Assembly (NCBI GenBank): GCA_900473685.1 | Contig: UCNE01000029.1 | Location: forward strand, 46,302-110,301 | Source: Hyphomicrobiales bacterium | GTDB taxonomy: Bacteria; Pseudomonadota; Alphaproteobacteria; Rhizobiales; Rhizobiaceae | Direction of reading: 5' to 3' | DNA length: 64,000 nt | Made by a program: the position numbers and the translations under genes | Notes under the pieces: generated by a model | Databases searched by the model: none | What the model was told of the DNA's origin: nothing | Seen by the model: only the letters and a program-made list of their open reading frames with translations | Shown: positions 45,958 through 54,454 of the stretch, in pieces | Layout: each line of letters starts with the position of its first letter | Position numbering within the stretch: the first letter of the stretch is position 1

Positions 45958-47083
45958 CGGCCGTCACCACAATATTCACGGCGAGACTGGTCAACGCGGC
46001 AAAACGATGAGCGGCAAGGTCGGTAAAGGCAAAGCCAGCCAAGGTGACATCCGTGACACCGGCAACCGCCTTGACGGCCGAGGTGATGACCGAAGGCGCG
46101 ACCTGACCGCCGAGGGCCTGTGTCCAAGGCGCGAAGGCGGCAACCGCCGCCGCCCTGGCGGAGGCTTCCAGTCCGGGGATGGCGGTTGCGCAGCGCACGG
46201 TCAGAACGGTTTCGAAATCGACCTGCTCCGGTGACAGGATGGCAACGTCGTCACCCATGGCCCGGCGCTTCTCCGGATCGAGATAGGCGAGAACGGCGCT
46301 CTTGAGTGCATCTGTCGGCAAGCCCGAGCGCATAAGCGGGTAGATATCGATCCGGCCCGGCTCCGGCCGGACTACCGCAACATCGATAATTTCAGGATCA
46401 ACCGCCATCACATGCTCGCGGTAGCCGTTGCGCGGGCCGGTCTTGGCGATCGTAAAGAGGGCGTTGACGACGCGCAGCCGGAAACGGTCCTCGCCCTCGA
46501 TATCAGTGCCGCCCGCTACCGCCACCGTGTTGACTGCGGAAGTCACGTAGGCAACCGGATCGAGCATATCGGTCACAGTGCCGATGCCGAGACCGTTCCA
46601 GGCAGCGCCCGGAACCTGCGCCGTCGCGGCCACCGTGGCCGAAAGCATCCCGGCCGGGACGATCACGTCCTTATCGGTCGCGAACGATATGGCCGAGCTG
46701 GATGCGACCCGCGTGCCTTTGGGGATAGCCACATCGATCAACCGGACCTCCGCGAGGTTGAACCGGATCGAAGTCTTTGACGGCTGCGCCAGCAGTCTGA
46801 AGGTCGAGACGTTCGCGCCGCGATTTTCCAGATGGACGCCCTGGGCGAACACGGCGGTGTTTTGCACTGTCGCGTTTTGGGCTGCATCATGCAGGATCGA
46901 GAGCGCATAGGCGGCCACCTCGATCAGGAACATTTCCGTCTGGGCCGGATAGAGTGTGCGGCCGGACACCTCTTCGAACTTCGCTTTGAAGGACGCCTTC
47001 AGCGCGGCCGGGTCGCGTTCGAAGAACGAGGGAGCACCAGCGGCGCGAAGCTGGTCAAGGGTACGCTTTGCGGGGTCAGCCAC
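45950..47083 (-). CDS. Baseplate assembly protein J
   Basis: 377 residues from a GTG start, usual for the family. Wedge protein with P-A-Q-T-E-M-F-L-I-E-V-A-A-Y, G-T-D-I-E-G-E-D-R-F-R-L-R-V, and the hallmark T-G-P-R-N-G-Y-R-E-H-V near residue 220. It overlaps the preceding gp25 gene by eight bases, as in P2 W-J. Confidence 0.9.
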   Translation of the reverse strand: MADPAKRTLDQLRAAGAPSFFERDPAALKASFKAKFEEVSGRTLYPAQTEMFLIEVAAYALSILHDAAQNATVQNTAVFAQGVHLENRGANVSTFRLLAQPSKTSIRFNLAEVRLIDVAIPKGTRVASSSAISFATDKDVIVPAGMLSATVAATAQVPGAAWNGLGIGTVTDMLDPVAYVTSAVNTVAVAGGTDIEGEDRFRLRVVNALFTIAKTGPRNGYREHVMAVDPEIIDVAVVRPEPGRIDIYPLMRSGLPTDALKSAVLAYLDPEKRRAMGDDVAILSPEQVDFETVLTVRCATAIPGLEASARAAAVAAFAPWTQALGGQVAPSVITSAVKAVAGVTDVTLAGFAFTDLAAHRFAALTSLAVNIVVTADV

Positions 47084-47483
47084 GATAGGTGACCTCCGTC
47101 ACGCGGATATCGTCAATCACGCTCTCGATCGGCCGCCAGAAAACCTGCGTCGTGAAATGCGAAAACTGCACCATCGCGACGGTGATTTTCTGGACGACGA
47201 TGCGCGGCTCCCAGATCGTCAGCGCGTCCCAGATTTCGCGGGTGAGATGCGGGATACCGATGTTGGGGTGGCGGTCGATAGCGCCGAGCAGATCGCAGCC
47301 CTTTTCCGGCTCGGTCGGAACCGAGCCTTTCGGCGTCAACACGATGTTGGAAATGGACTGGTTGAGGTCTTCGATAGCAAAGACGATCGCGCCCACCACA
47401 TCGGGGGCTTGGCCGGTTTCCGGGTCCATCCGGCCGACCTTCAGCGACCAGTGGCGATAGGGAATTGTGTCTTTGTCGATCAT
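47076..47483 (-). CDS. Baseplate protein W / gp25-like
   Basis: 135 residues. GPW/gp25 domain with I-L-L-T-x-type strand (I-V-L-T-P-K-G-S-V-P-T-E-P-E-K-G-C-D-L) and I-P-H-L-T-R-E-I-W-D-A-L, a sheath-initiator element of the baseplate. First gene after one of the repeated terminators, so it may have its own upstream control. Confidence 0.87.
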   Translation of the reverse strand: MIDKDTIPYRHWSLKVGRMDPETGQAPDVVGAIVFAIEDLNQSISNIVLTPKGSVPTEPEKGCDLLGAIDRHPNIGIPHLTREIWDALTIWEPRIVVQKITVAMVQFSHFTTQVFWRPIESVIDDIRVTEVTYRG

Positions 47484-47509
47484 GGGGCGAAAGTATCCGC
47501 CGCCCCAAA

Positions 47510-47538
47510 CAAAAATGACCGGACGTTAGGTCCGGTCA
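47510..47538 (-). terminator. Repeated phage hairpin/terminator, copy 1
   Basis: On the minus strand a 9-bp perfect stem (TGACCGGAC with GTCCGGTCA, 5-base loop) is followed by TTTTTG. It lies between gene V and the gp25-like gene. The same stem, with a loop differing in one base, recurs at two other late-gene junctions. Confidence 0.75.
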
Positions 47539-47587
47539 GAATGGCTCACTGCTGGAAGGTAGCGCTTTTCGGTGTCGGGGGCAACTA

Positions 47588-48082
47588 TCAGACGGGAACG
47601 TCCGTCGCATCGCTGCCCTTGAGAACTCCACCGTGCTTGTGGTCATGGCCGACATTCTTGCCATTGTGGGTTAAAGTCGCGCTTTCGAGTTCGATAGCGG
47701 AACCTTTGATTTTTACTGGCCCGTTCACCTCTATCGTCACCGCACCACTTGCTCGATCGATATGGATCGAGCCGCCTGGGAAGGTAACGCCCACATCGTC
47801 GTTCCCTCCAAAGGGCGGCGTGTCCTTGTCATTATACTTCGAGCCGATGATGCAGCCGTCCTCGCCCTTCATATCGACGGCGCACCAGACCTCATCGTCA
47901 ACATCGGGCATCATAAAGCCCTTCGTCTTGCCGGACGCCCGCGACAGCACGTCGACCCAGAATGACACGGTATCGTCCTCGTCCTTAAATTGGACCTTGA
48001 CCCGCATTTTCTTTGGATCGCGATCCACGACGATGCCGCGCTTGTTGGAGCCGTTTTGTTGGTAATCGCTATTTGCGCGCAT
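47588..48082 (-). CDS. Baseplate spike protein V
   Basis: 164 residues. OB-fold start (R-G-I-V-V-D-R-D-P-K-K-M-R-V-K-V-Q-F), then a triple beta-helix needle region with G-G-S-I-H-I-D-R-A-S-G-A-V-T-I-E-V and a terminal H-D-H-K-H type metal site (V-G-H-D-H-K-H-G-G). This forms the membrane-piercing tip of P2-type tails. Overlaps the end of gene D by 14 bases. Confidence 0.88.
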   Translation of the reverse strand: MRANSDYQQNGSNKRGIVVDRDPKKMRVKVQFKDEDDTVSFWVDVLSRASGKTKGFMMPDVDDEVWCAVDMKGEDGCIIGSKYNDKDTPPFGGNDDVGVTFPGGSIHIDRASGAVTIEVNGPVKIKGSAIELESATLTHNGKNVGHDHKHGGVLKGSDATDVPV

Positions 48083-49067
48083 CGAGCAGCTCCGCGTCCG
48101 TTGTGTACCCGCCGCGCGTCATCCTGTGCGTGGAGCGGTCGATAAGGTACAGGCCGGAATATTTTCCAAAATCAGCCATGTTGACGGTGACACCAGCCAA
48201 GGCCCGCACGTCGCCGACATGCGAGAATGAACCGGACCGGCGTTTGCGGTTCTTGAAGTGCATCCGTGATCGGGCCAGCGCCTTGGCGTTGGCCGGGCTT
48301 TCCGTGCGCTCGCCTGCGATCTTCAGCACGTCACCGGTTTTGACCTGGCTGTCTTCTTCCTCGCTCTCGACAGTCTCTTTCTTGTTCGGGTCGAGATAGG
48401 AGACCTTGGCCTTCGAATAGGTGTCGGCCGTCTGTTCCTTCAGGCGATAAGACAGCAGCGATGTTCCGAGGGATTGATGACTGATCGTCAAAGCAGCGGC
48501 CCGGCCGTCCACCGACTTGATGCTCGTGAAAATCGCCCTGGTGCCACGAACGCTAAAATAATGGCCGGTCTCTTCGGCAAGCCGGGTTAGAAATTCGAGA
48601 TCCCGTTCCCGGCGCTGGCTGACGCGCTCGAAATTGAGGCTTTCCACGTCGCCTTCCAGCGATAAGCCGTTTTCACCGGCAACCTTGCTGACGATGGCTT
48701 GCAGGGTCTGCTTTTCGAAGGCGCGAGATTTCTGGGTGCGCAGCGGCTTGGTAATAGGGGCGGCAAGGCCACGCATGGTCATGCGGTCGCCGCCCCGGTC
48801 GCCTTCGGCGTCCGGTTCGTCCATTTCAAATTCGCCACATGGGAGAACGCCGCCCAGGCCGTCGAAGATCGTCAGCGTCATTGTATCGCCGGGTTCCGGC
48901 TTCCATTGGCCTTTCCACCGGCCGTCCTTGTCCTGCACCGCCACGTCGATCTCATCGATTTTGCCGTGGTGGTTGTCGGTGTAACTGATCGAGGTCGTCA
49001 TCGGGTCGAGTTCCGATGAGATATCGATGCCCTGATAGATCAGACTGAAATACGGCTTCGAAGCCAT
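48069..49067 (-). CDS. Late control protein D / tail hub
   Basis: 332 residues. The gpD/gp27-like hub is recognised from D-E-P-D-A-E-G-D-R-G-G-D, Q-R-R-E-R-D-L-E-F-L-T-R-L-A-E-E-T-G-H-Y-F and the C-terminal A-L-A-R-S-R-M-H-F-K-N-R. The hub joins tail tube and spike. Start shares one base with the stop of gene X. Confidence 0.9.
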   Translation of the reverse strand: MASKPYFSLIYQGIDISSELDPMTTSISYTDNHHGKIDEIDVAVQDKDGRWKGQWKPEPGDTMTLTIFDGLGGVLPCGEFEMDEPDAEGDRGGDRMTMRGLAAPITKPLRTQKSRAFEKQTLQAIVSKVAGENGLSLEGDVESLNFERVSQRRERDLEFLTRLAEETGHYFSVRGTRAIFTSIKSVDGRAAALTISHQSLGTSLLSYRLKEQTADTYSKAKVSYLDPNKKETVESEEEDSQVKTGDVLKIAGERTESPANAKALARSRMHFKNRKRRSGSFSHVGDVRALAGVTVNMADFGKYSGLYLIDRSTHRMTRGGYTTDAELLDARK

Positions 49068-49336
49068 CAGACGCCACCATAAGACGGGTTAACGCGCTTC
49101 CACGGCGGCAACAGATCGATGTTCGTGGCGGTCTGCTCGATGACCGGAATGGTCAGCGTCACGCCCTGGGGAAGCACCAGCGGCGGCACGGAAAGCTCCG
49201 CCAGATACAAATGCCGGTTGGCTTCCAGAAGCACGGTTTGCTTGTTCTGGTCGCCATAGTAGCGATAGGCAAGCAAATCCCAACGGTCGCCCGCAATGGT
49301 GCGATGCTCGAAATAGTCGCCGGTTTTCGTCGTCAT
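49067..49336 (-). CDS. Tail protein X (LysM-like)
   Basis: 89 residues. D-R-W-D-L-L-A-Y-R-Y-Y-G-D is the P2 gpX signature, a LysM-related fold in the tail terminator/hub. Overlaps gene U by four bases. Confidence 0.9.
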   Translation of the reverse strand: MTTKTGDYFEHRTIAGDRWDLLAYRYYGDQNKQTVLLEANRHLYLAELSVPPLVLPQGVTLTIPVIEQTATNIDLLPPWKRVNPSYGGV

Positions 49337-49821
49337 TGTGCGCCGCCTTTCCGAACCTGCGGATTATTGGCGGCAGCGCCGGACAAGGCAGGCGCGCGGC
49401 TTTTGGCGATCGACATAAGCAGTCCGAACAATCCGCCGGCTATCGGATCTTCCAGAAGGCTTATGGTCGCTTCGACCCGCACCGGAACGCCCAGGCGGTC
49501 GGTCTTGGTGATGCCGATTGACAGGCTCTCCACCACGTAGCGCTTGCCGGTATAATCGCCATTGCCGACAACGAGCGGCATCGGTGATTTAAGCGCGAAG
49601 GCAGTCTCAAGCTTCGCCAGCTCGACCGCAGGATCACAGAATTCCTCTGACAAGAAAAAGTCAAAGGTCTGCCGGTCTAGTTCCTCGCCGATTGCCTGGA
49701 GGGCAGGCTTGCCGCGCGTTGTGTCATGCTGCGCGAAAGTGGCGGTTCGTTCGATCGAATGACCGACCGGCCCGGTTGGGCCTGAAAGGCCTAACGGGAT
49801 TGAGCCGAGCAAGTAGATCAT
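49333..49821 (-). CDS. Tail protein U
   Basis: 162 residues of the P2 gpU family, with E-E-L-D-R-Q-T-F-D-F-F-L-S-E-E-F-C-D-P and G-K-R-Y-V-V-E-S-L. In P2, gpU completes the tail end. The C-terminal ~30 residues are Ala-rich and extra compared with P2. Confidence 0.85.
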   Translation of the reverse strand: MIYLLGSIPLGLSGPTGPVGHSIERTATFAQHDTTRGKPALQAIGEELDRQTFDFFLSEEFCDPAVELAKLETAFALKSPMPLVVGNGDYTGKRYVVESLSIGITKTDRLGVPVRVEATISLLEDPIAGGLFGLLMSIAKSRAPALSGAAANNPQVRKGGAQ

Positions 49822-50015
49822 TCGGCCTGTCCCTCAAGCGCTGGCGTTAGAAACCGAATGCCCGATGTCAGGGCGGCGCGCTTGGTCGGCCAAAAGCAGC
49901 GATCGTCTACGTTGACGACTTTCCCGCCGACCACCGCATAAAACTGCCCATCGCTGGTTCGGTCGCCGAAGCGCAGCTTCCGCACGATCAAGCGCACATC
50001 CTGTTTCTTCGGCAT
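49818..50015 (-). CDS. Small phage protein, unknown
   Basis: 65 residues, basic, beta-rich in character (V-R-L-I-V-R-K-L-R-F-G-D-R and F-Y-A-V-V-G-G-K-V-V-N-V). Coupled to the tape-measure stop (one-base overlap) and to gene U (four-base overlap), which makes it a real gene in spite of its size. No family recognised; tail assembly inferred from place. Confidence 0.65.
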   Translation of the reverse strand: MPKKQDVRLIVRKLRFGDRTSDGQFYAVVGGKVVNVDDRCFWPTKRAALTSGIRFLTPALEGQAE

Positions 50016-52900
50016 CAGACATCTCTCCGGGAACGGCGGCGGATTTCCTCATCGATCAATTCGCCAAGCTGACGGCCGCTCTGTTTCATCAACTGGTCAA
50101 ACTCGGCGCGCAGGTCTTCGCTGTTGGTCGCCTGAAGCGTGACCCGAGGGTTATGATGCACGGTGATCGGCGACCCGGCCGGTTGAGCAGCCGATTGCGC
50201 CTGGACGCTAACGCGGGCGACGGCAGCACGTGCTGCCTCGGCGCGGGCAGCATCGGAGGATGGGACATTAGCCGCCTGCTGCATGGCAGGCATAGCCGGA
50301 CGCGCCTGGGCAGAGAGGGCGGGCATGGTGATCGCCGCCGCTGCCATTGTCGCAGCCGCAGCCGTCCGCATCGCCTTGACCATCGGAGCCGCGTGGATCG
50401 AGCCTGCAATCGTCTCACTAAACTTCAGCCTATGGATATCAGACAGCGGGCCGGTCTTTGCCGGTGACGATGGCAGGTGATCGCGCACCAGCTGCGTGAC
50501 CTTACGGATTTCCTCGATCACAACGGCAGCACGTGCCCGGATACCGGCAGCAAGTGTATCCATCAGGGCAACGCCCTGCGGATAGAAGCTGACAGCACCG
50601 AGGAAGGCTTGAGCCTGCCGGATCGATGACATGACGGCATCGCCCACCCGCTCAGCTGCCGCCTCCAACGCCGCAAGCCGTCCCATAGCCGGGCCGGTGT
50701 TAATCGCCGCAACAGCCTGCATGTCGGTTTTCAGGGCGGCGGTTGCCGCCGCCGTCGCTTGGATCGTCGCCGGGTCGGTGACATTGACAGTGGCCTGCAT
50801 GTCGGCGTCGGCCGAACCGAAGGTGAAAACGCTCTTGACCTTCGCCCAGGCGGCGGTTGCCCGCGTGGCGAGGCCCTCGATCGCCACACTGATCTTGTCG
50901 CCCAGGCTGCCGATCCATCCGGCAATGTCTGGCATTTCCGGCAACTCAAGCGCGGGGAAGTCCGGCCACTTGAATGCGGGGAGATCAGGCCACGACAACG
51001 CCGGAAAGTCTGGCGATGAAAACGATGGCAGATAGTCGGACCAATTGAGCCGGGCTATATGGCTGGCCCAATCAATACCGCCCTGGATGATGCCCGACCA
51101 GCTGAAGCCGGGAATGAAATCGAGCCATCGCAGCGGATGAAGCCATGAGGCCCAATTGATGACTGTGAGGGCGTTCGACCAGGTGAAGGCCGAAACGATG
51201 CCCGACCACGAAAGGGATGGCAGATAAGCCGCCCAGTCGATGCGTGCGATATAGTCAGCCCAATCGAGCGCACCGGTGATAATGCCCGCCCAACTGAAGC
51301 CGGGGATAAGGTCAAGCCAGCGCAGGGGATGCAGCCACGATGCCCATTCCAGCACGGTCATAAAATTCGACCAGTTCAGCGCCGGTATGATGCCCGACCA
51401 TTCGAGCGACGGCAGAGAATCCCACACGGCCGAGATGGCACCAGTCAGGCCGGACCAACCGGCCGAGAGCGCCGCCAATGGATCGAAGCCCAGAAACTCC
51501 GAGATAGCCGCCCAGGCGCTCGAAATGCCAGCCGTGATCGAAGACCAGAGATTGCTGAAGAAAGCCCCGATCTTGTCCCACTTGGAATAAATGAGCGCCG
51601 CACCGGTAGCGATCGCGACGATGGCAAATATGATAGGGTTGGCCACCAGCGCCGCAGCGATCAGGCCGAGACCATAGGCAATTTGGACCAGACCAGCAGC
51701 GGTGGCTATGAGGGTGGGTGCAAAGGCGATCCCAGCCAAAACCATGGCAAGATTTTCCCAGCCGCCAACGTAGGCAGATGCCGCCTTCAAGTAGACAGCG
51801 AGCTTGCCCAAAATCTCGTAGGCGCGAGTGGCGAAAGTCCACGCACTATCGAGGACCATGACGATGCTGTCGGAAATCTTCTTTGCCCAGGCATCGAATG
51901 TTCCGTCAGCCTTCATCTGGTTGACGGTATTAAGGACGAGTTCCAGTTTCCCCTTCATCCAGTCGAACAGGCCTGCATTCATGATGGAGAGTTGGAACTG
52001 GCTCCAAATGTCGGCAATATTGGAAATCATCCCCTCCCACGTGCCGGACAGCTTTTCCATCGCGCCGCCGTACTTTTCGTTGAAGATTTCCATGAGTTTA
52101 AGTTGGATCGCCATGCGGTCATTTGCCTTGACCGAGGCCTGCATCTGCTTTCCGGCAGCGTTGGTGTAGACGTACGAAATCTTGTTCCCGGTTTTCGAAG
52201 CGACGATACCAAACTCTTTCAGTCGCTCGTTTTCACCGGTTACCGCATCGGCCATAGCTTCGACGCCCTGCATGAGGGGCTTTCCCATTGCAGCGGAAGT
52301 ATCACCGAGAGACTTCATCAGGCCTTTGGTGGGATCGAGACCGGTCGAACGCAGGCGAACGAAGGCTTCCATGACGCCGTCCAGCTCGTAAGGCGTCTTC
52401 GCCGCGAAATTGCCGACCCACGCCATGGCGGCCTCGGCCTTGGCCGACGAGCCTTCGGTGGTTTCTAGAATCGTCTGAAATTTTTCAAACTGAGAGCCCA
52501 CACCGAGCAACTGTTTTGCCGCAAGGACGGCACTTGCAAGCAACGTGGCAACGACACCAGCGGCAACGGTAAGGCCGCGCATTGCTTTCCCGGCACCCGA
52601 AGCAATCTGATTGAAGCCGACCCGGCCTAGTGCAACGGTTTTGTGATGCAGGCTAACCACGGCGCGTCCGGCCGCTTGAGCGCCAGAGACGACAGCATTG
52701 AAGGCGGAACGGGCTGCCGATCCAACCCGATTGAAGGCTGCGGCCGTGCGTTCGGTGGCGCGAGTTGCTGCGTTGGCGGAAGCCTCGGTGGCCTTTCCGC
52801 CAGCTTTGACAGAAGCAGCCGTTTTCTTCTCGGCCGACATAATTTTGTTCATGATCTTGGAGGCGCGATCGACCCCCTCGAAAATCATCATGAACTTCAT
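50015..52900 (-). CDS. Tail tape measure protein
   Basis: 961 residues. Ala-rich helical N terminus, a tape-measure core with G-V-G-S-Q-F-E-K-F-Q-T-I-L and Y-E-L-D-G-V-M-E-A-F (~140-200), hydrophobic segments ~380-450 (A-G-I-A-F-A-P-T-L-I-A-T-A; A-N-P-I-I-F-A-I-V-A-I), and a Trp-rich region ~485-680. In it a ~64-residue unit is repeated (T-V-L-E-W-A-S-W-L-H-P-L-R-W-L-D-L and T-V-I-N-W-A-S-W-L-H-P-L-R-W-L-D-F). The C-terminal ~280 residues carry an L-P-S-S-P-A-K-T-G-P-L motif common in tape measures. Sets tail length and may line the DNA channel. Confidence 0.88.
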   Translation of the reverse strand: MKFMMIFEGVDRASKIMNKIMSAEKKTAASVKAGGKATEASANAATRATERTAAAFNRVGSAARSAFNAVVSGAQAAGRAVVSLHHKTVALGRVGFNQIASGAGKAMRGLTVAAGVVATLLASAVLAAKQLLGVGSQFEKFQTILETTEGSSAKAEAAMAWVGNFAAKTPYELDGVMEAFVRLRSTGLDPTKGLMKSLGDTSAAMGKPLMQGVEAMADAVTGENERLKEFGIVASKTGNKISYVYTNAAGKQMQASVKANDRMAIQLKLMEIFNEKYGGAMEKLSGTWEGMISNIADIWSQFQLSIMNAGLFDWMKGKLELVLNTVNQMKADGTFDAWAKKISDSIVMVLDSAWTFATRAYEILGKLAVYLKAASAYVGGWENLAMVLAGIAFAPTLIATAAGLVQIAYGLGLIAAALVANPIIFAIVAIATGAALIYSKWDKIGAFFSNLWSSITAGISSAWAAISEFLGFDPLAALSAGWSGLTGAISAVWDSLPSLEWSGIIPALNWSNFMTVLEWASWLHPLRWLDLIPGFSWAGIITGALDWADYIARIDWAAYLPSLSWSGIVSAFTWSNALTVINWASWLHPLRWLDFIPGFSWSGIIQGGIDWASHIARLNWSDYLPSFSSPDFPALSWPDLPAFKWPDFPALELPEMPDIAGWIGSLGDKISVAIEGLATRATAAWAKVKSVFTFGSADADMQATVNVTDPATIQATAAATAALKTDMQAVAAINTGPAMGRLAALEAAAERVGDAVMSSIRQAQAFLGAVSFYPQGVALMDTLAAGIRARAAVVIEEIRKVTQLVRDHLPSSPAKTGPLSDIHRLKFSETIAGSIHAAPMVKAMRTAAAATMAAAAITMPALSAQARPAMPAMQQAANVPSSDAARAEAARAAVARVSVQAQSAAQPAGSPITVHHNPRVTLQATNSEDLRAEFDQLMKQSGRQLGELIDEEIRRRSRRDV

Positions 52901-52955
52901 TTTGGAAAGCCTCCGGCCGGGAATTCCAGACCAGAGGTGACATTATATATAGGGG

Positions 52956-52982
52956 AAAATGACCGGACGTCAGGTCCGGTCA
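52956..52982 (-). terminator. Repeated phage hairpin/terminator, copy 2
   Basis: Same 9-bp stem as the other copies, loop GTCAG on the plus strand, followed on the minus strand by TTTT. The TGA stop of the E' reading frame lies in the base of its stem, and the tape-measure gene starts 56 bases further on. Confidence 0.7.
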
Positions 52983-53171
52983 GTGCTTGCCATTGGCGCT
53001 GCGAATGGCTTCGGCCTTGGCCTCTTCGAGCGCGACTGTTTCATCGTACCACCAGCCGAACTCGTCCTCATCCATTGCATTAAGCGCCCCGTGGGTCCAG
53101 CCCCGCTCTAAAAGGAAAAGATGCTGGACGGGCGCTGACAGCCTTAGTCGGCTGTCTTGCTGGCCTTTCCC
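52980..53171 (-). CDS. Frameshift extension E' of the tail assembly chaperone
   Basis: After the slippery site the -1 frame stays open for about 60 codons, passing through F-L-L-E-R-G-W-T-H-G-A-L-N and D-E-F-G-W-W-Y-D-E-T-V-A-L-E-E-A-K-A-E-A-I before a TGA. This Trp-rich acidic end is typical of E' products of P2 and Mu. There is no start codon of its own for most of it. The frameshifted E-E' fusion in P2-like phages binds the tape measure and recruits tail tube subunits. Confidence 0.75.
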   Translation of the reverse strand, partial: GKGQQDSRLRLSAPVQHLFLLERGWTHGALNAMDEDEFGWWYDETVALEEAKAEAIRSANGKH

Positions 53172-53485
53172 TCGTCGTCGGCTTCGTCCTCGCCACCGAA
53201 CAGTTCATTGATCAGCTGAAGGCTGTCTGCGGCCGGAACAAGATCGGAAAGATCGGTGAGCGTGATCTTCTCGCCTTCGAATTGGACGGTCTCAGTGATG
53301 TATGCCGCCTGGGATTTCGCGATGTCTCCCTTGCCGATGCGCTGCGCCCTCATCCAGAGGCCGTGATTGATGAACTTGGGCACGGTGCAGACGATGCCGC
53401 TTTTCTTCAGGGGAACCTCGTAAGTGCCGGTGTTGGCGTCCTTGTGGGCTTGCAGTTTGGCGACGACGGCGGATGGTGTTTTCAT
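53144..53485 (-). CDS. Tail assembly chaperone E
   Basis: 113 residues, in the gpE position between tail tube and tape measure. It reads A-V-V-A-K-L-Q-A-H-K-D, K-F-I-N-H-G-L-W-M-R-A-Q-R-I-G-K-G-D and ends in an acidic stretch (G-G-E-D-E-A-D-D-E-G-K). Normal translation gives this short form; a -1 slip near its 3' end gives the longer E-E' form. Confidence 0.8.
   Translation of the reverse strand: MKTPSAVVAKLQAHKDANTGTYEVPLKKSGIVCTVPKFINHGLWMRAQRIGKGDIAKSQAAYITETVQFEGEKITLTDLSDLVPAADSLQLINELFGGEDEADDEGKASKTAD
53165..53171 (-). promoter_or_regulatory. -1 programmed frameshift slippery heptamer
   Basis: Minus-strand GGGAAAG, read G-GGA-AAG in the E frame, matches X-XXY-YYZ and is the heptamer used by lambda G/GT. 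It lies six codons before the E stop, in front of the open E' frame. Confidence 0.8.
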
Positions 53486-53572
53486 GAATCGATTCCTTTT
53501 GCTGTGTGGCAGGCGTTAGAAAGATCGTAACCGGCCGCGCGTCTAACGCGGCCGGTTGCCGTCAGATCGTCG

Positions 53573-53884
53573 TCAGCAGCGCAGACGGGTTTCGATGAAA
53601 TTGAGAGCGTCGGTTTTCAGGCTGTCGGCATATTCCGGTGCAAGGATCGGTGCCGCCCGCGTTGCCACCGCCTGGACGGTGAGGCCGTCCACCTCCCGGA
53701 CGGCAATTGCAACATGCGCCGCGTCGGCGGTCATGTAAGGCGTGAAATGCCCGTCATTGACGCTGTAGGCGAGAGGATAACCGGAACCGGCATGGGTAGC
53801 CGGCGATGCAAAGAGGCTGGCAGCGATGGCGAATGCCGCAATGGCAAAGCCCATCAGAAAGTAGGTTTTGAAGGTGCGCTTCAT
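53573..53884 (-). CDS. Secreted hypothetical protein inserted in the tail operon
   Basis: 103 residues. A strong signal peptide (K-R-T-F-K-T-Y-F-L-M-G-F-A-I-A-A-F-A-I-A-A-S-L, cleavage after T-H-A) is followed by ~75 residues with V-R-E-V-D-G-L-T-V-Q-A-V-A and one Cys at the C-terminal end. In P2 the tube and E genes are adjacent; here this exported protein sits between them, so it is a cargo gene. A role in lysis, superinfection exclusion or periplasmic inhibition is possible but not shown. Confidence 0.65.
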   Translation of the reverse strand: MKRTFKTYFLMGFAIAAFAIAASLFASPATHAGSGYPLAYSVNDGHFTPYMTADAAHVAIAVREVDGLTVQAVATRAAPILAPEYADSLKTDALNFIETRLRC

Positions 53885-53926
53885 AGTGTCCTCAAGATTG
53901 AAAAAGGGGGTTGTCCGGACGCGCCC

Positions 53927-54439
53927 TTAGCGCGGCCAGACCTCTTCGCCATTGATACGGTAGATGTTGTTCCACCCATCGTATTCGATGATCGGGGTGT
54001 CGGCGCCGTAGACCTTCTGCATGAAGTAGCCGATGGAAATGTCGTGCTCCTGGCCCATCTGCTCGCCGAGCTTGGCGGTGCGGCCACCGGTTTTCATCAT
54101 CTGGAAACTGATGTGGGTGACCAGCGTGTGGGACTGCTCGGCGTTGCGCCCTTCGCCGTCGAAGATATCGACGTGGGAATGCAGCTGCAGCTTGGTCATC
54201 TTCGTGGGGTTGAGGATGGCCCGGCTGACTTCTTCGTCCAGCCATTCGAAAGTGATCTTGCCTTCGACGGCCTGCACCGGGCGGCCGGGCAGCTTCAGGA
54301 CGCCGATCATGCCGAGCGATGAATGCTCGACTTCCTGATGTCCGATCTCGCCCAGGTCGATTTCCGAAACCCGGCCGCAGACATCGACACCGTTGATGTA
54401 GGCGTCAGCGTCGGTGATCTGGCCAATTTTGCGTGTCAT
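53927..54439 (-). CDS. Major tail tube protein
   Basis: 170 residues of the P2 FII family: I-N-G-V-D-V-C-G-R-V-S-E-I-D-L-G-E-I, E-H-S-S-L-G-M-I-G-V-L-K-L-P-G and I-S-I-G-Y-F-M-Q-K-V-Y. Forms the inner tube. Follows the sheath gene by 15 bases. Confidence 0.9.
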   Translation of the reverse strand: MTRKIGQITDADAYINGVDVCGRVSEIDLGEIGHQEVEHSSLGMIGVLKLPGRPVQAVEGKITFEWLDEEVSRAILNPTKMTKLQLHSHVDIFDGEGRNAEQSHTLVTHISFQMMKTGGRTAKLGEQMGQEHDISIGYFMQKVYGADTPIIEYDGWNNIYRINGEEVWPR

Positions 54440-54454
54440 GTGGATTGCCTCCCG

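Noticed and set aside
46956..48065. 369-codon plus-strand frame over baseplate genes
   Set aside because: Runs across three well-supported minus-strand genes and has no family.
51329..52468. 379-codon plus-strand frame inside the tape measure
   Set aside because: Antisense shadow; tape-measure reading is supported by position and motifs.
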